Shown piece after piece: positions 20,540 to 34,600 of a stretch of 64,000 bases of DNA. Under the pieces are notes generated by a model that was given only the letters and a program-made list of their open reading frames with translations, was not told the origin of the DNA and ran no database searches. The stretch comes from Zychaea mexicana (lineage: Eukaryota > Mucoromycota > Mucoromycetes > Mucorales > Lichtheimiaceae), in contig NW_026516818.1 of the NCBI RefSeq assembly GCF_025766255.1, forward strand, positions 26,794 through 90,793. The letters run 5' to 3'. A program made the position numbers and the translations under genes. Positions within the stretch are counted from its first letter, which is position 1, and every line of letters starts with the position of its first letter.

Positions 20540-23500
20540 TAATGACGGAATAACGGTATTCTAGTAGTATCGGTTGCTGTGGGTATCTACTATAATGCTG
20601 CATATCAACATTTTATTTCATTTCATACACAACGGTAGCATACTCGTGCTTATGCTTTCGCTCTTTCTTGGCTCTTTCATAACTTTCCATTCCTAAAACC
20701 CCAACACCATCACTATTCAACAATACCGTTAAAACTCATCGATTTTGTTATGATGCTTCCGCAGGCCGGCGAGACAGACAACAATATCAATATTCATCCG
20801 GCTGATATTTATTGTAGTGTATTATTTCCTGTAGATGCTTAGGTGATGTAATACGTGATTCATCGCCATGTCACACATAGATGCTGACCTGCTAAAAGAA
20901 TAAAACAAGATTACTACGTACTTCTTGTTCTTCTGTTATGACTAGCCAATGCAATATTATACCATGTGAAAATCAACACGCACTACAGCTATAACGTTTT
21001 CTTGTCTATTAGCATCAACGACATCTTAGAGACCAACGCAACATCATCAACGCAAGAGAAAATAAAAGTACATACTAGTATGATAACATGTCAGTAACCT
21101 TGATGGCTGAAAAAATTACAGCTTAAAATGACTTTTATATTTTGGAATACACCTGCTAATTTCTGTACACGTGAAAGTTTTGAAAGAGCAAAGCAAAGGA
21201 ACGACAAGGGATGGCATGTGTTTTCTTCGGCTACATATTAGTACGCTGGTACTGGTCTAAAGAATCGTATTATTTTCTGTTTATCAGTAGAAATATATCA
21301 CAGCATAGCTGTCTTGAGTGTACATATATTTGCTACACCGTGCCTTTGCTCTGATCGAATATGCTAATAGTTCCAAAGAAAAGAGAATCTATAGAGGAGT
21401 CTATGTATATATTGAACATCTGCTCCTGATTGCCACTGTCAATGTGAGTAGTATCCTCATTTTTGGGTAGGATTACGAATCGACCTGAAGAACCTTACTT
21501 GTTGATCAGATTCAAAGGATATAACAAAAACGAAATGGTATATCAGAATAATAAGCTTGTATATCTGCCCCACAGAGAAAAAAGTGTTCTTTCTATTTTA
21601 TGTAATCATGTAAATCGTATAATTGCCGTGCAGTGCGAGCAGATTGTAGTCTACCTCATTCTGATGCACTTCTGTATCCTTTTCAAACCAAAAAAGGAAA
21701 GTTGCGCACAGTAGCTAACACGATCATCGAGTACTTTATGGCCTTCTATCAACTCCACTCTTCCATTTTCGTATCATAGTTCGCGGACATGTGAGATAGA
21801 TGATAAGCAAGCCGTATTACTGTAGTTTGTAATGCAAGCAAGGCAAAGAAGCGAAGTTATTAATGTCAGCGATACGGCGTCATCGATATATGACAAAAAC
21901 CAACGTCATGAAGGATGCGTTGGTGGCGAATATCAATGAATTGATTTTTTTGATATGATGGAACCGCCTTTCCGTGGATATAGCTGGATGGCGATAGGCT
22001 CTCCGTTCAATGTGGGTTATACGAACTGTATGGTCATTCGGCGATGGACAGCTGAAATTTCTTCATGAGTGGTTACATAGTAGCGTTAAACAATAAACGT
22101 GATGAATCAATGACCTTCTACGTATGGTCCAGTTCAACATGTAGCTGTTAGTTGAAGTATAACATGGAGTCTGCAGTATCCCCAACCGCCCCCTTCTTCC
22201 GTGTCCCCTTGCAGCAGACAGCAGAAGCTCCGGCTCTTTGCGACAGTCTCGGCAAGCATAATCGCCAGCCCCTCCTTTTTTCATGATTGACCATGGAGAA
22301 TAAACTATCACTTTCTTATATCCCATCTCTTCATCAAGTGTTTCAGCTACTAAGCTATGATAAGTCATAGTGCTCTATAATGAAGTAAACAAGATAGCAG
22401 GCCTTCGTGAAAAAGGAAACCCATTACTAATCCCTATTTGGCCACATTGTAGACAATAAGCGATACTAAAATCCTGTGCAACCCGTAGCACTTTGGACGA
22501 GCACTCTGGATTCGACGCAGCCACCAGCACTGGTACTGCCGCTTTAGTCGCAATAACGAGAGGCTACCAAAGTTGATTATATGCGGTGACCTAGCAGACG
22601 TCGCATGAATAATGAAATCATTGACAGCTACTGCTTATATTGGATGCCATTGCTGTCAGTGGATAATGAAAGCTATATATAACAGTCAGATATACTTCAA
22701 TTAAAAGTCATCGTGCTTCGCCCTTGGAGAGAGAAATGATTATCTTTCGTGCGATCAGGGTGTATGACTTATTACACACTATTGTTTGTGTCTACATTTT
22801 AGGTTTGACATCCGACAGCCACACATACGCACATTTATAATACTATTAAGCGGCTATTGTGTGTGTTCGGGGTTGTGGTCGATTTTGGTTACATACGTTG
22901 ACAACCATGTGGGTTGCCATAAGCAACATCAACAGTAATCAGCCTTTTAATAGTGATACCACTAGACGCCACTAAACGCCATTGAATAATGAATGGCTAC
23001 TGTCTGATAGTATGCGGTGTGTATAGTATATCGAGTAAAATCCATCCTTGTAGATGTGTGTGTATGTATATATAGCCAGAAAAATGAAGAGCCGATCCCG
23101 ATGTCACACCCCACTCTCTCTCTCTCTCTCTGCTATACATAGCTAGCCTCATACCACACTCAATATGATGCTGCAGCGTATGTACTACCTGTGCATACTA
23201 CAGCAGTTAGACTGACGCAAATCAAGAATCCGCCAAAAGAAAGAAAGGATAGTATCTACCGATCCTCTCCCCTCCCCCCTGTAAGATGGAAAGCTTTTTG
23301 TTTCCAACAGAATTAAGGGGGGGCTGGGTTCCCTTGAGGTGATCTACCTGCCACTTGGTCAAAAAGAAGCAACAGAGTAGTGGAAAGAAAAAACCACGGA
23401 GGTTCGGAGGGGGTGGGGGCATATTCTTTTTTGGCGGTCGTGTGACGATAGTGTATCGCGTGTCACTTTTTTCTTTTTGTTGTTGCGTGGCAACAAATTG

Positions 23501-24174
23501 CAACAACAATCTACAACAGCATTGTGGAGAAATTAAGGAGTAGAATAGATAGAGCAATTTTGATTTAAATACAAAAAAAGTTCCAATTCTTTTTTTTTGT
23601 GTGTGTAAAATTGAAGAAAAAAGAAGAAAAACAGATCAGCTGTGCATTAAATAAAAGAAAAGAAAGAAAGAATCCCGAACAACAACAACAACAACACCAA
23701 GAAAAGAACAAGAAAAGAGGCTCTTTCCTCTCTAACAAACAAACAAAGAAAAGGATTACAGGGAAGAAAAAAAGACGAAGAACTGGTATAGAAGAAAAGG
23801 GCTGTGTGTATGTGTGTGTTATGTAAGTGTCAAGTCAAGATCAGAGAGAGAGAGAGTGTGTGTGTGTGTGTGTGTTGATGCGGAAGCGAGAAGGGGAGGG
23901 TGCGGGTGAGAGTTTGTTTTTGATTTTGTGTGTGTGCAAAGAAGTATGTATAGTGAGTGAGTGAGTGAGTGAGTGCTTTTGTTGATAGTGCGTGCGTGCG
24001 AGTGTTGTATAAAAAAGTGTAAAGTGAAATTGAGTTGAATTGCGTGTGTGTAAAAGTGTGTAAAAGTGTGTAAGTGTGTAAGTGTGTCCCCTTCCCTTCT
24101 CGGTGCAACTCGTTCATTTTTTTTAAATTTTGTACAATATGTATAATGGCTGTTGTTGGCTTGCATTTTGTTTT
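20540..24174. other. Gene-poor 3.6 kb with microsatellites
   Basis: No frame matches a family I recognise. A 60-residue stretch near 21463-21600 looks protein-like but has no start and no recognisable motif. Simple repeats include (CT)n near 23113, A/G-rich DNA at 23590-23800, (GT)n near 23855-23875 and a (GTGA)n run near 23953-23975. These lie on the 3' side of the minus-strand HMG gene and may partly be its 3' untranslated region. Confidence 0.5.
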
Positions 24175-26275
24175 TTACTTTGTCCGCCGTCTGGCTTTCT
24201 TGTACCGGTGACCGCTGGTGTCACAGCCGGATTGGCCTTCCGCAGCATGTACCTCGACCACTGCCGCTGTTGTTGTTGCTGCTGCTGCTGCTGCTACTGC
24301 ATCGTGGTAGAGCAGTGTCGTCGTGGGCGAGGGCGATGCTAGCGATGATGACGACGATGAAGATGACGATGACGACGAGTGGCGTTTTGGGCAGTATCGG
24401 TACTCCGGGAACGCTTCCTTGTGTGCGAGCTTCTCCTGCTCGGCCAGATCATGCCATGGCTTCTTTTCTTTCTCCGTCAAACGGGCCCAGCGCCGCGATG
24501 CACGTCTGCACAACAACAACAATGTAAGTAAGTATGGGCGAAGGATAACAAGACAGACAGAGTTAAGGAGGGGAAAAAGTGAGAGAGAGAGAGAGAGAGT
24601 GAGGGGGGGGGACTGGATAGTAAGGGCCTGGAAGCCCAAAGCAAAAGAGCGAATCATCATGCTTACTTTGAGATCTCTTCTGCACGTAGCGTCGGGTCTT
24701 GAGTTTTCAATGCCTGGCCATAATGACATCGGAACTAAAAAGAAAGAATAAACAACAACAACAACAACAAGAAAGAAAAAAAAGGGGGTAGAAACATGCC
24801 AACAGCAAGCAGCCCATGTGTACATGGTCTCAGTTAGCGTTGAACACACACAAACAATAACGAAAGAGTAGTAGTGATAGTAGAACTTACGTGGATCCAA
24901 GCATTCCGTGGTCGTTTAATGTGAGCGTTCTTTGTCAGGAACTTTGTGTGATCCAGGCCAGTGGCAGCTTGAGCGGATTGCTTGTTCTGCATCACAAGTG
25001 ACACGAGCTGCTCTTCTTGTGCCGCGCGGTGATGCGCATCCGCCGAAGCAGCAGCAAGTGCCTCAGCGGCCATGCGTGTGGCCTCGTCCTGCTCTTCGAG
25101 CAAAGCCTCGTCGTCACTACTACTGCTAGAGCTTGTGTCGTTGGTGGTAGAGGAGGACGAGGACAGGGAGCAAGGTGGCGGGGTGGTGCTACTACTACTA
25201 CTACTACTACTACTACTATTGTTGTTGTTCTCGCTGCTGCTGGTATTGCGCAGAGAGGACAGTCGGAGACAATTCAGAAATGATTCCGCAACTGTCGAGC
25301 CCGGGTGATGCTGCACAGCAGCAGCAGCAGCAGCGGCAGAAGCGGTGGCCATCGTGGGCGACATTGGCGAATAATCGTCCTTACTGTCTTCTTGTTGTTG
25401 TTTTGGTGCTGCTGTTGCTACTGTTGGTGCTGTTGATGCTAACTGCTCCTGATGATGCTGCGGGGCATACTGCTGGTGATGAGAAAGATGATGAGGGCTG
25501 TGTTGCTGGTGGTAATGTCTGGGCTGAAGCAGCGGTGGCGTCGATGATGTAGTAGTGGTGGCAGTCGTGGTAGTGGTAGTAGTAGATGAAGACGAGGACG
25601 ATGATCGGCGCGGAACGGGTATCTGCAGCGAGGGTATCTTGTGGGCAAAAAATTTCCATTTCCGAGGGTATTGCCTCTCCAAAGAAGACGTCGTTGTCGA
25701 GGAGGGCGACCGTCGATCAAATTTTTCTTTCAACGCAGAAAATAGGTGCGGCCGAAACGCTGACTCGTAGTGCCGATGGTTGTCAAGTTGCGGCGTTGGT
25801 TCCAGGAACGCTGGTGCTTGTGCTGCTGCTTGTGCTTGCACTTGTGTTGCAGGTACTATGGCTTGTTTCTGCATTGCCAACTGCTCATCTCCACATGGTA
25901 GGGCTTGCTCATCTTTTTTGTTGGGCGAAGCTGGCGACGGCGGGCGCATCCCTTTTTGTTGTTGTGATTTTTTTTTGTGTTCAATAGAAAGATAATAACG
26001 GATTTTATTGTTATTACTATAATTATATTATTCGCATGCTCTCTCTCTCTCTCTCTCTCACTATATCATTGTTATCGTTTTTATTGTTGTTATTGTAAGA
26101 AAGATAGCATACTGGTTGACAGGTCCAGAATTGGAGGCAGTTCCAATGCGGTAGCAGAAGGTGGCGGCGTGGATCCCACTACTACGGACGGACAAGCCGA
26201 CGATTGTACTGGCTGTGGCGCGTCCACAGACGGTGACGACGACGACGACGACGAGGACGAAACAAGTCGCATCAT
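24175..26275 (-). CDS. HMG-box (MATA_HMG-type) transcription factor
   Basis: Four exons in phase: 26275-26113, 25951-24891, 24734-24667 and 24505-24175 (540 residues). If the first exon is not used, ATG at 25949 gives 485 residues. The HMG box spans three exons at about residues 398-472: IKRPRNAWIHF, then ALKTQDPTLRAEEISK, then RRWARLTEKEKKPWHDLAEQ and FPEYRYCPKR. This is the sequence-specific fungal class (Ste11/mating-type-like) that bends DNA at promoters. The first 390 residues are low-complexity (Ser, Gln, Ala, Thr), and the tail has a Ser run and poly-Ala. No sexM/sexP-locus neighbours are present here, so a mating-type role is not supported. A (CT)n run lies inside the first intron, and long low-complexity DNA precedes the gene. 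Confidence 0.85.
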
Positions 26276-29200
26276 ATTATAATAAGAAAAAGGGGAGAAA
26301 GAGTGAAAAAAATGGGAAGAGGGTGTGAGGGGAAAGAAGAAGAAAAGACAAAGTAAAAGAAAACCAAGAAGAGGAAAGGGGATGTGGGTTTTGGTCCTTT
26401 GGGTTTGGATGTGCGAGTGAAAAAAAAAAAAAAAGAGAGAGAGAGAAAAAGAGGCTCGTAGTGCCAATGAATAATAGTAGATGTGAGAGGAAGGGGAAAC
26501 AAAAAAAATGCGGGTGGCCTGGGGACTCGCGTAAACTGACTTTCAAACACAAGTTGTTTGCACACGCACATAGCACACAACACGTAGAGCGAGCCAGTAG
26601 TGTGATTGATACAATAGGGAAATACATATGGGCTCGCTCTCTCTCTCTCTCTCTATTGCAATCTATTATTGTACTAATAGAGTCTGGTTTATTTTTTTTT
26701 CATTGTTTTTTCTCTTTGCCCGGGTAACCCGCGTCTGACTTGGAAGGTTACCCAGCGATCGCTTGGGTTGATATTGTGTATATTGTCAGGCCCGCTCCAT
26801 GCGATAGGCTCTCACATATCATTCCGTTTGTCGGTGTACAACGCATCCCCAACAATGGAACACACCATTCTCTCTCTCTCTCTCTTGTACTTTCTCTCTG
26901 TGTCTCTTTTTACATTCTTCTTACAATACAACAATATAGATCATCCCAGTGCCCACGAAAATACAAGATTAGACTTCCGATTTGCATCTTTCTTTCTTTC
27001 TCTCTCATCCGCCTCCCGCCCCTCAAAAACCCGGAGTTGACAACTCTCTTTTCCCAGGAGAAAGCGAGAGAGAGAGAAAAAGAGAGAGGGAAGTATACCT
27101 GTTTTCTTGCCATCATCACAAGAATGTTGTGTTGTTCTTTTTGCCACCCTCTCCCCTCTCTCACACCTCCCTCCTTCTTCCTCACACACACACACACACA
27201 CACACACTTGTTTTAATATCACATTCTGTTGACGATGAATGTTTGTGTCAGATGCCGTTTCTATATCAACTCCACAACAACAATCACCATAGCAACCAGC
27301 TCAACAATAATCCCCACGGCAACCGATCTCCGTAGAAACGGTACCTTGGCAACAAATGTGACATGTGCCATCATTACCAGGCATCATCATCACTAGCCAA
27401 CTCCAAGATACGCGCTTTATGTGAGCCCGCTCATCGGTAAAGAACAATGTCTACATCCCTTTACCTAGTTACTGCTACCTATTAATACTACTTCTTTTTC
27501 TTCCCAAGACCCGCTCGAGGGGGGATTTTTTGGGGAGAAAGGGGAATGTACCTTCCCTTTACTATTGAAAGGAGACAGTTAAGAAAAAATGCGCGCTCAA
27601 CTTTCAACCATCATCATGATGATGAAAAGCGAAGAAGACGGTTGCATGTAACACAACCATTGCTAATGACACAGATTTATTTACTCATAACCGGCACCCC
27701 TCTTCCCTGAATTTTTTTTAGATCGGCTTCACCCAACTACTTTCTTTTCACACAACAATTGTCCTTTTGTTTTCTGTGTGAAATGACATTCTTCTTTCCT
27801 TTTTTTCTGCTATATGGATGTGTGTGATGCGAGAGGTAAAATTAAGTGTGTGTGTGTGTGTGTATGGGACTTTACAAGAAGGAGGGTTTCTGTATATCCC
27901 GTTCATATCATATATTTCTTACACAATCCAGTGTGCCTTATTTAAACTTAGCCCAATCACAGACAAGCATTTCAGCCATGATCGCTCTTTTGTTGTTTCT
28001 TAATCTGCACGTTGATATCATATTAATGATATATCAAGTTTTACCAACATCAGTCAATGATAGCTCATTTGGTATCACATTCTTGAAATTTTATCCGGTA
28101 TCTCTCTTTTTTTTTTGTGTGCTTTTCATATTATATAATGGGCAGTTTATAGTAATTGTTAAAAGCTAATATGTAAAAAGCACATGTATCTTGCATCTCG
28201 TCGGACGGCAGGTAATAATATTAAACCCAGAAAGTCCGAAACGGAACCGCTCTTGAGCATGTCTGTGTGTCGTACACACAACCCACCACCGCCGGAAAGG
28301 GGGAAGGAAGGGGTTGTGAGGTGGGATGTGAGGTTTGAGTTTAGGGCTGAACGGAGAAAGCGGAATTTGATCAGCAAAAAATCCGAGAGATACTTCTCTT
28401 ATTCTATGTATACTGCCACCCGCCTGCTGCTATTGCATTATTGTTATCATCCTGGAAACAAGGGGTGAATTGTACGGGGGAGCCAACACTTTCTGTTCTA
28501 TTCTTCTTCTTCTTTGTGATCGCATGTTCGTCGTATATGATAATACTGTACGATTGTCGTGTTGGCGTAAATTCGCTCTACATATTAAGCTTTTTTATTC
28601 ATCCTTTGGACTTACTGTGTGCGTTCCGCACAACAACAGCCTTCAACCTTCCTTTTTCCCTTCCGTTCCCTACTACTACCCTTGAAAAAGATGCATTATA
28701 CCCGTAGAAACTACCCGCCTGGACATATTATACTGGTAATACTACTTAAGAAACCGTTTTTTGATCACATAACAGTACATACAATAAATCTTACCAAAAA
28801 AAGACATGTAAGGTTTAAAACGACATGAAAAAAATTTGCATAATGCATCATTACAAGTACGGAAAGACACGCGACGACGACGGTATCGTTTGCTATATAT
28901 TAAACAACGATCACCGGGTATACAATCTGTATACGCACTGGCAGATAGGCAATGGATGCTACAGCAGTAAGGAGTGGTAGCACTTTACTTTTGCGATTGT
29001 CACACTGGTGTTGTTGCATTAACGTTCAGATCCCATATCTAAACGGTGATGACGGATACATAATGACATTAAGAATAGCGATATGTGAGTGTAAAGGTTT
29101 ACCCTCCTGATGAAATTGACTTCAAAAAAGGAGGACTTGCTCTCTATTTTCTCCATATATGATGGATGATTGTGGCAAAGAGAAAGTTGAGTGCGCGCAA

Positions 29201-30059
29201 TAATCCACGATTTAAACCAGAAAAAAAAAAGGAGAGAAACCAAGCGCGAATCGTATTGCCCTTACTGGATCATCATCCTCATCGGCATCAGTTCCTGGAC
29301 ATCATTAGACGAAAAGCACACATATTATCAGGCTAAGGCAAAGGTAAAAAAAGTAAAAACAAACTTTTTTTGTGAACCCCGAGTGAGCGCCATAAAGAAG
29401 CAAATTCGCCAAATATAGAAAATTAGTTAGGGTAAAGAAAAATCCGCTATGCGCAACGGCCAGTTTTTTTTGTGCATTGCCGTTCAAAGTTGCCAAGAAA
29501 CAATGACTCCCACTCTCACTCTCAAAGATACTATATAACTGCAACAACAAAATTCACATCGACAGCAGAGCAGCATACTATAGCCGCACATAAACTGTCT
29601 TACACCTCACAAACAGAATGGATTATAAGTGATCCCCGTTGCAAAACAGAAGCCACAAGTTACACGTTTTATTGTTTACTTTTTACTGCTACGCTGTACA
29701 ACCTTAACTGCAGCATAAAAAACAACAACAACAACAACAACATGGTTGCTTGTCGAATTGAAAATAGCTGAGAGAGAGGGGCGTCATCGCTATTACTAGA
29801 TCAGGGAAACGCTCTCCATTGCGCTCGTTCTTTTAAATCTTTATATACATGTGCGCGCACGCATAGTTATATTCATGACGAGTAGTATTCTTCATTTCTA
29901 AATTTACATTCTGTTCTCTCTCAGATTAAATATAAAAAGTCCACCGATTTTTTCATCTCTCCAAATCGCGATTGATACTGTTTCTCTTCTTTTCACATTT
30001 TTCACTTGTCGTCGTGTATTACCTTACCCTGCTTATCACGAAATAGCTACATTATCTAG
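26276..30059. other. Gene-poor, low-complexity intergenic region
   Basis: About 3.8 kb between the HMG gene and the chitin deacetylase. The first kilobase is CT/GA-rich, with (CT)n near 26637-26655 and 26871-26885 and (AC)n near 27184-27207; it probably contains the promoter and leader of the HMG gene. The rest shows no recognised coding sequence. Many open frames here are translations of simple repeats. Confidence 0.5.
29931..29937 (+). promoter_or_regulatory. TATA box of the chitin deacetylase gene
   Basis: TATAAAA lies 129 bp upstream of the ATG at 30060, followed by a pyrimidine-rich leader with no upstream ATG. Confidence 0.55.
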
Positions 30060-31663
30060 ATGTCGTCCTCTGTGCCTATCCCTTCTGCTTCATCACCCAG
30101 CACAACATCCAGCGGCGACTCCGGACTCTTGGCCGTTGAATCGCCTACTTGGCTCCCCAACTTTGCTGTTCCATCGGGTGTTGCTACAAGCTACCAAACG
30201 AGTCGCAATACGGATCCTACATTGTCTACAGCAACGCTCAACTTGACTGCGTATCCCGAGCCATGGGGTACGCCTACGACCGATCATGCTGAGGTCCAAG
30301 CTGTTATTAATGCCATTGATTGGAACCATGTGCCCAATGCGACTGTCACTAAGGCGGGTTCCAACGGCGACTTGGACATGTCTGGTTATGACGCTGGTAC
30401 CGATCCTTACTGTTGGTGGTCCGACACCAATTGTGTCAAGCCCAAAGTGTCTTACTTGCCCGAAGACATCTACTATTGTCCCCGCCCTGGTGATTGGGGC
30501 TTGACCTATGATGACGGTCCTTTCAATATCCCTGATACTGGCAATGCTTCGTGGGCTGAACCCCATCTGTACAACTTTCTTGCTGAGCATAACCAAACTG
30601 CTACACTCTTTGTAAGTTACTTTTTATCATTGCCAGCAACGTTTATTGGGTGGAAGGAAAAAGGATTATCACTCTAATTGCCTCCCCCTTTTTCAAAATA
30701 ATCATGATGATTTTCGCACCAGTATATCGGTTCCAATGTAGCCACTTACCCAGCTGCTGCTCAACGCGCTGTCAACAACGGCCATGTGATTTGTATACAC
30801 ACATGGTCGCATCCTCAAATGACTGCACAGACAGATGAACTTGTTGTTGCCGAGCTTTATTGGTCGCTCCGTGCAGTGAAGGAAGCCACCGGTGTGACAC
30901 CTAGATGCTGGAGACGTAAGTTGTAAAATGCTTCTGCACGGTCCAAAGACTGCTTTTTCTTTTGTTTGCGTGCTAATCCAATTTTACTCATTGCTACCGC
31001 AACCACTACTACTACTACTATAGCTCCCTATGGCGATGTTGATGACCGTGTCCGCGCTATTGCATGGCAGATGGGTATGCGTACCATCATTTGGGACGAG
31101 GTAAAGAAGAATCAATGATCAATATTTTATATCTTTTCTCTCTTCTTCTTTATCTCGAATCTCATCATTACTATTTACAACAACAAAAACAGGACACAAA
31201 CGATTGGGATATGCCTGGTGATGGCGGAGGCAGCTTGAGCCCCGATACAGTCGATGGCTACTTTGAAGGTTGGGTTGAGGCTCGCAAGAACGGTACTGAC
31301 AACCAACAAGGCCACATTATTCTTGAGCACGAATTGAATAACTCCACTGTCTCCATGGCTGAAAAATGGTTGCCCACGCTCCAACAGACGTTTAATGTCG
31401 TTACCGTACAAGAATGCATGAACATCTCACAGCCTTACTGGGAAACGTCGTGGGTGTACTCGACCGAGGCTAACCCTACCATCTCATCTTCGAATACAAC
31501 TGCTTCGTCGTCGTCATCCACAAGTGCAGGAGCTGCTGGAACAAGCAATGCAAGCGCCTCTGGGGATGCATCGCTTGACAGCATGGCTCCGGTTCATTTG
31601 GTTCCTTCTTTGCAATTGTTTGTGCTTTTGTTACTGGCATTTAAGTTCCTTCGCGTTTTCTAA
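30060..31663 (+). CDS. Chitin deacetylase (CE4 polysaccharide deacetylase), C-terminally anchored
   Basis: Converts cell-wall chitin to chitosan, which is abundant in Mucoromycota walls. Four exons in phase: 30060-30611, 30723-30915, 31024-31100 and 31193-31663 (430 residues). CE4 motifs appear in order: TYDDGP (about 149-154), HTWSHP (about 210-215, metal ligands), RPPYGD (about 247), DTNDWD, and the late LEHEL histidine motif. The C-terminus has a Ser/Thr/Ala linker and a terminal hydrophobic stretch (LVPSLQLFVLLLLAF), typical of a GPI-attachment signal. Oddly, no N-terminal signal peptide is visible: the first 30 residues are Ser/Pro/Thr-rich, an in-frame TAG immediately precedes the ATG, and the 120-bp leader after the TATA box contains no other ATG. 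The CTAG directly before the ATG could be a splice acceptor for a missed upstream exon. Confidence 0.92.
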
Positions 31664-34600
31664 TAAACAATCACAAAGCATAACTACGAAGGAGTAGTAG
31701 TACTGCTAATGCTATTACCCATTTTTTTCTTTATTGTTTGTCTATTATCTCTATAATAATGGCTCTTGATTTTTGTCTATTAGCAGCACATGCATATGAT
31801 AACACTCTCCTTTATCGATCAAATGACTTCCTTTTCTTCTCTTTCCCATTATCATCCCCTTCTGTATTACATACATCAATTTATGCTATATATCAAACCA
31901 CCAAAAGTAACACGAATTAAATCTTGATGACTTTGCAGTATGATAGATAATAAATGGCGAAACCTTTTCTGCGTGTTCTAATGAAAGAGAAAAGGTCTCT
32001 ATACATTTGCTCTTTAATTTCAAAGAGTAAGTACGTGGTACTACTTAAACAGTATGGAAAAACACCCGCTCAGAACGAGCTGTCAGAGCTTATGTAAATG
32101 GAATTATACCGATATTATATTTGTATACAGTGGTTCCCTGTTTAATTTTAACCTCAAAGGGGCTCTATAAAGTGTTAAAACTACTGAGGGTTGACACAAA
32201 ACGAGGGTGATTCAAGCAGTGTTCTATGCTTAAAGGGGATATAGAAAAAAGTTGAAATAACCGAGGGTTTATTTTATTGAGAGTGAAATTAAACGAGGAC
32301 CACTGTGTATACTTTTAGCTAATCAATTAACGATTAATTGTATTGTGAGTTACTGAAGAGATTTCCGATGATGCTCTACTTTTCGTACAACACTAAGAGA
32401 CTTGTATAGTATGTTAAGAAAAGTGACCCAAGTACCAAAGCAGCAGTGACAAAAATGCAATGCACGTGTGATCTCGACCCTGTCGCTTATATTGTTGACG
32501 GAACAAACCGGGCTCAACATTAGAGAAATTTCAAACATGAAGAACATCACTCTTTACTAGGGAAAATAACAAAGCATATCTGTATGAGCGACACAAACTT
32601 TTTATATTGCACCTTGATGGAAAAGAAGGCTATGATGATCTCGTGCTACAGTACTACATTGTATATTTCAAAAATAAACACTTTCAAAGGGTCCTCTTGG
32701 TTTCATATTGAACCACTGTGTACATACATGTATAGTAGGTTTTAGAGATGAGGGTTTTCTCTGCATTTTATGCACTAGCAGCTTTATTATCATGCTATAT
32801 CACGCGCCTTTTCGTCATGTACCAAATGTCACACCAACATAGACCATGCTCATTGTTATTAATACCGGATCACAATGCAGTATCGCTTCCACTGTCGTAC
32901 ATACGGTATTATTTTTTCTCAACTTTTGCCGGGGACGACGGGCAAGAACATCAGTACTGTATTTGCTATAAAAGACCGATTACTTGGAGAATGCCGATCA
33001 AAGTTTTTGTTATCTTCCCCTGACGTAATCTTTCATATTACTGATAAGACAAACTTTCCTTTAGAGTATATATTGTAGGATAGTAACAACACCGTATGTC
33101 ATATACGAAGAAGTAGCGTATAATAAAATAAACACCCTATTAGCATAACCGATCGCTATTCTTATTGTTTAGCCCTGCTTATATCATATGTAGCGAATCG
33201 AATCACCCGGTAAGCGTCAGCATGATCTTATATATATGGATCAATATGATGTTTTACATTTCAGAATTGAAAAGTTTCAGAAATGATGATGTCCGTTCAC
33301 ACCGCTCTCGCTCTTGAGAATGCTGTTATTGATTCTCGGCTAGTTTTTTATATATATGGTTGATCCACTTACCATTTGTCTTTGTTGCCGGTATTCAAGA
33401 TTAACACTTTTTCTGTTGTTGCTTGTGCTTTTAAATGCCTTTCATCGTAAACTCATCAACGCCCGGTTTTGTCTGGCTAAGAGAACAACCAAGTGATTGA
33501 TTAATCGGTAGTAGCCTTTGTGATCCTCTCTTATATTTCTCTTCTTTGAAAAGAAAAGCAGTAATATAAACATAATCTTTGGCCGCCAGCATTTCTTACA
33601 AACAAACTTTATTTTTATGCGCGTTCGACTGAAGGCTCAACCGATGCATACGAATTAAACGCGTCGAAGCCATACATACATTAAAAAAATAATACAGCTT
33701 TGCTCAAAAACTTGAATCATGTTGATCGTATTGGTCCTGAAAATGTATCTCGTTGGTACAGTAGATACTTTCTATTCCAGGACTCTACCGCGGCGCACAC
33801 AGTTGATTTCGGCCTTGGATTGCCCTTGTTTCTTTTGATCAGCTTTTGCGTACAAATGCCTTGAATACGATACCTACATTTATATAGTTAGGAAACTGAA
33901 GTTGAACCTTTTGTCTACGGATGACAGACGAGGTTTCGCCTAATATCGTGGATCCTTCTAATTTATGTGTATGATGACAGCTGCAAATGATATCACACAG
34001 CGTATATCGTTTCAAGTTGATTGTACATACATTTAGCCCATAACGAGATTTGGACAAGAAGTACAAATAGAGATTTCGTGAATCAATTTACTATAGAAAG
34101 TAGCACAATTAACACAAAATGGATTGGAGAATGTTTACCCTATATTTTACACTGAGCTAGCTTGGTCAAGACATACAGCTCATCATATGCCACTATTTCG
34201 CAGACAACATGTTCGCATATCATTTTAAAAGTCCAAGGGTTCGCCCAAAGAAATTGATAGTGTTGTCATCCAACATGCTATCACGGATGGCCAAAAAATA
34301 ATAATAAAAACAATGGTACCGTTTTAATTGATGCGCCACAATCTCTCCTTGAAGTTCTAATCGAATAGTAACCCAAAAGCCATAACTAATTAGATTATGT
34401 GGAGCACCTTGACAACCAAAAGTTAGCCTAATCCTACTCAATCCTAAGCCATAGCACCGATTTACATAGACCAAACTAAACCTTCTCCCAAAGCCAGACT
34501 AACAAAAATATGTTTTCTGCATGTATAGCCCTCCTTACTGCATCCTATCCTTCCCAAATGCGTACATACGCATATTAAACAAAGTGACGAGTTGCCAGAA

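Noticed and set aside
21463..21714. Protein-like fragment
   Set aside because: No ATG, no motif I can name, no continuation in neighbouring frames; too weak to list as a gene.
23819..24166. Long minus-strand frames rich in Thr-His
   Set aside because: They translate a (GT)n and GTGA-type microsatellite; no protein family and composition fully explained by the repeat.
25072..25552. Plus-strand frames of poly-Leu, poly-Val and poly-Tyr
   Set aside because: Antisense shadows of Ser/Gln/Ala runs in the HMG gene.
24175..26275. HMG gene as the mating-type (sexM/sexP) locus
   Set aside because: The box type fits, but none of the usual flanking genes (triose-phosphate transporter, RNA helicase) is present in the window.
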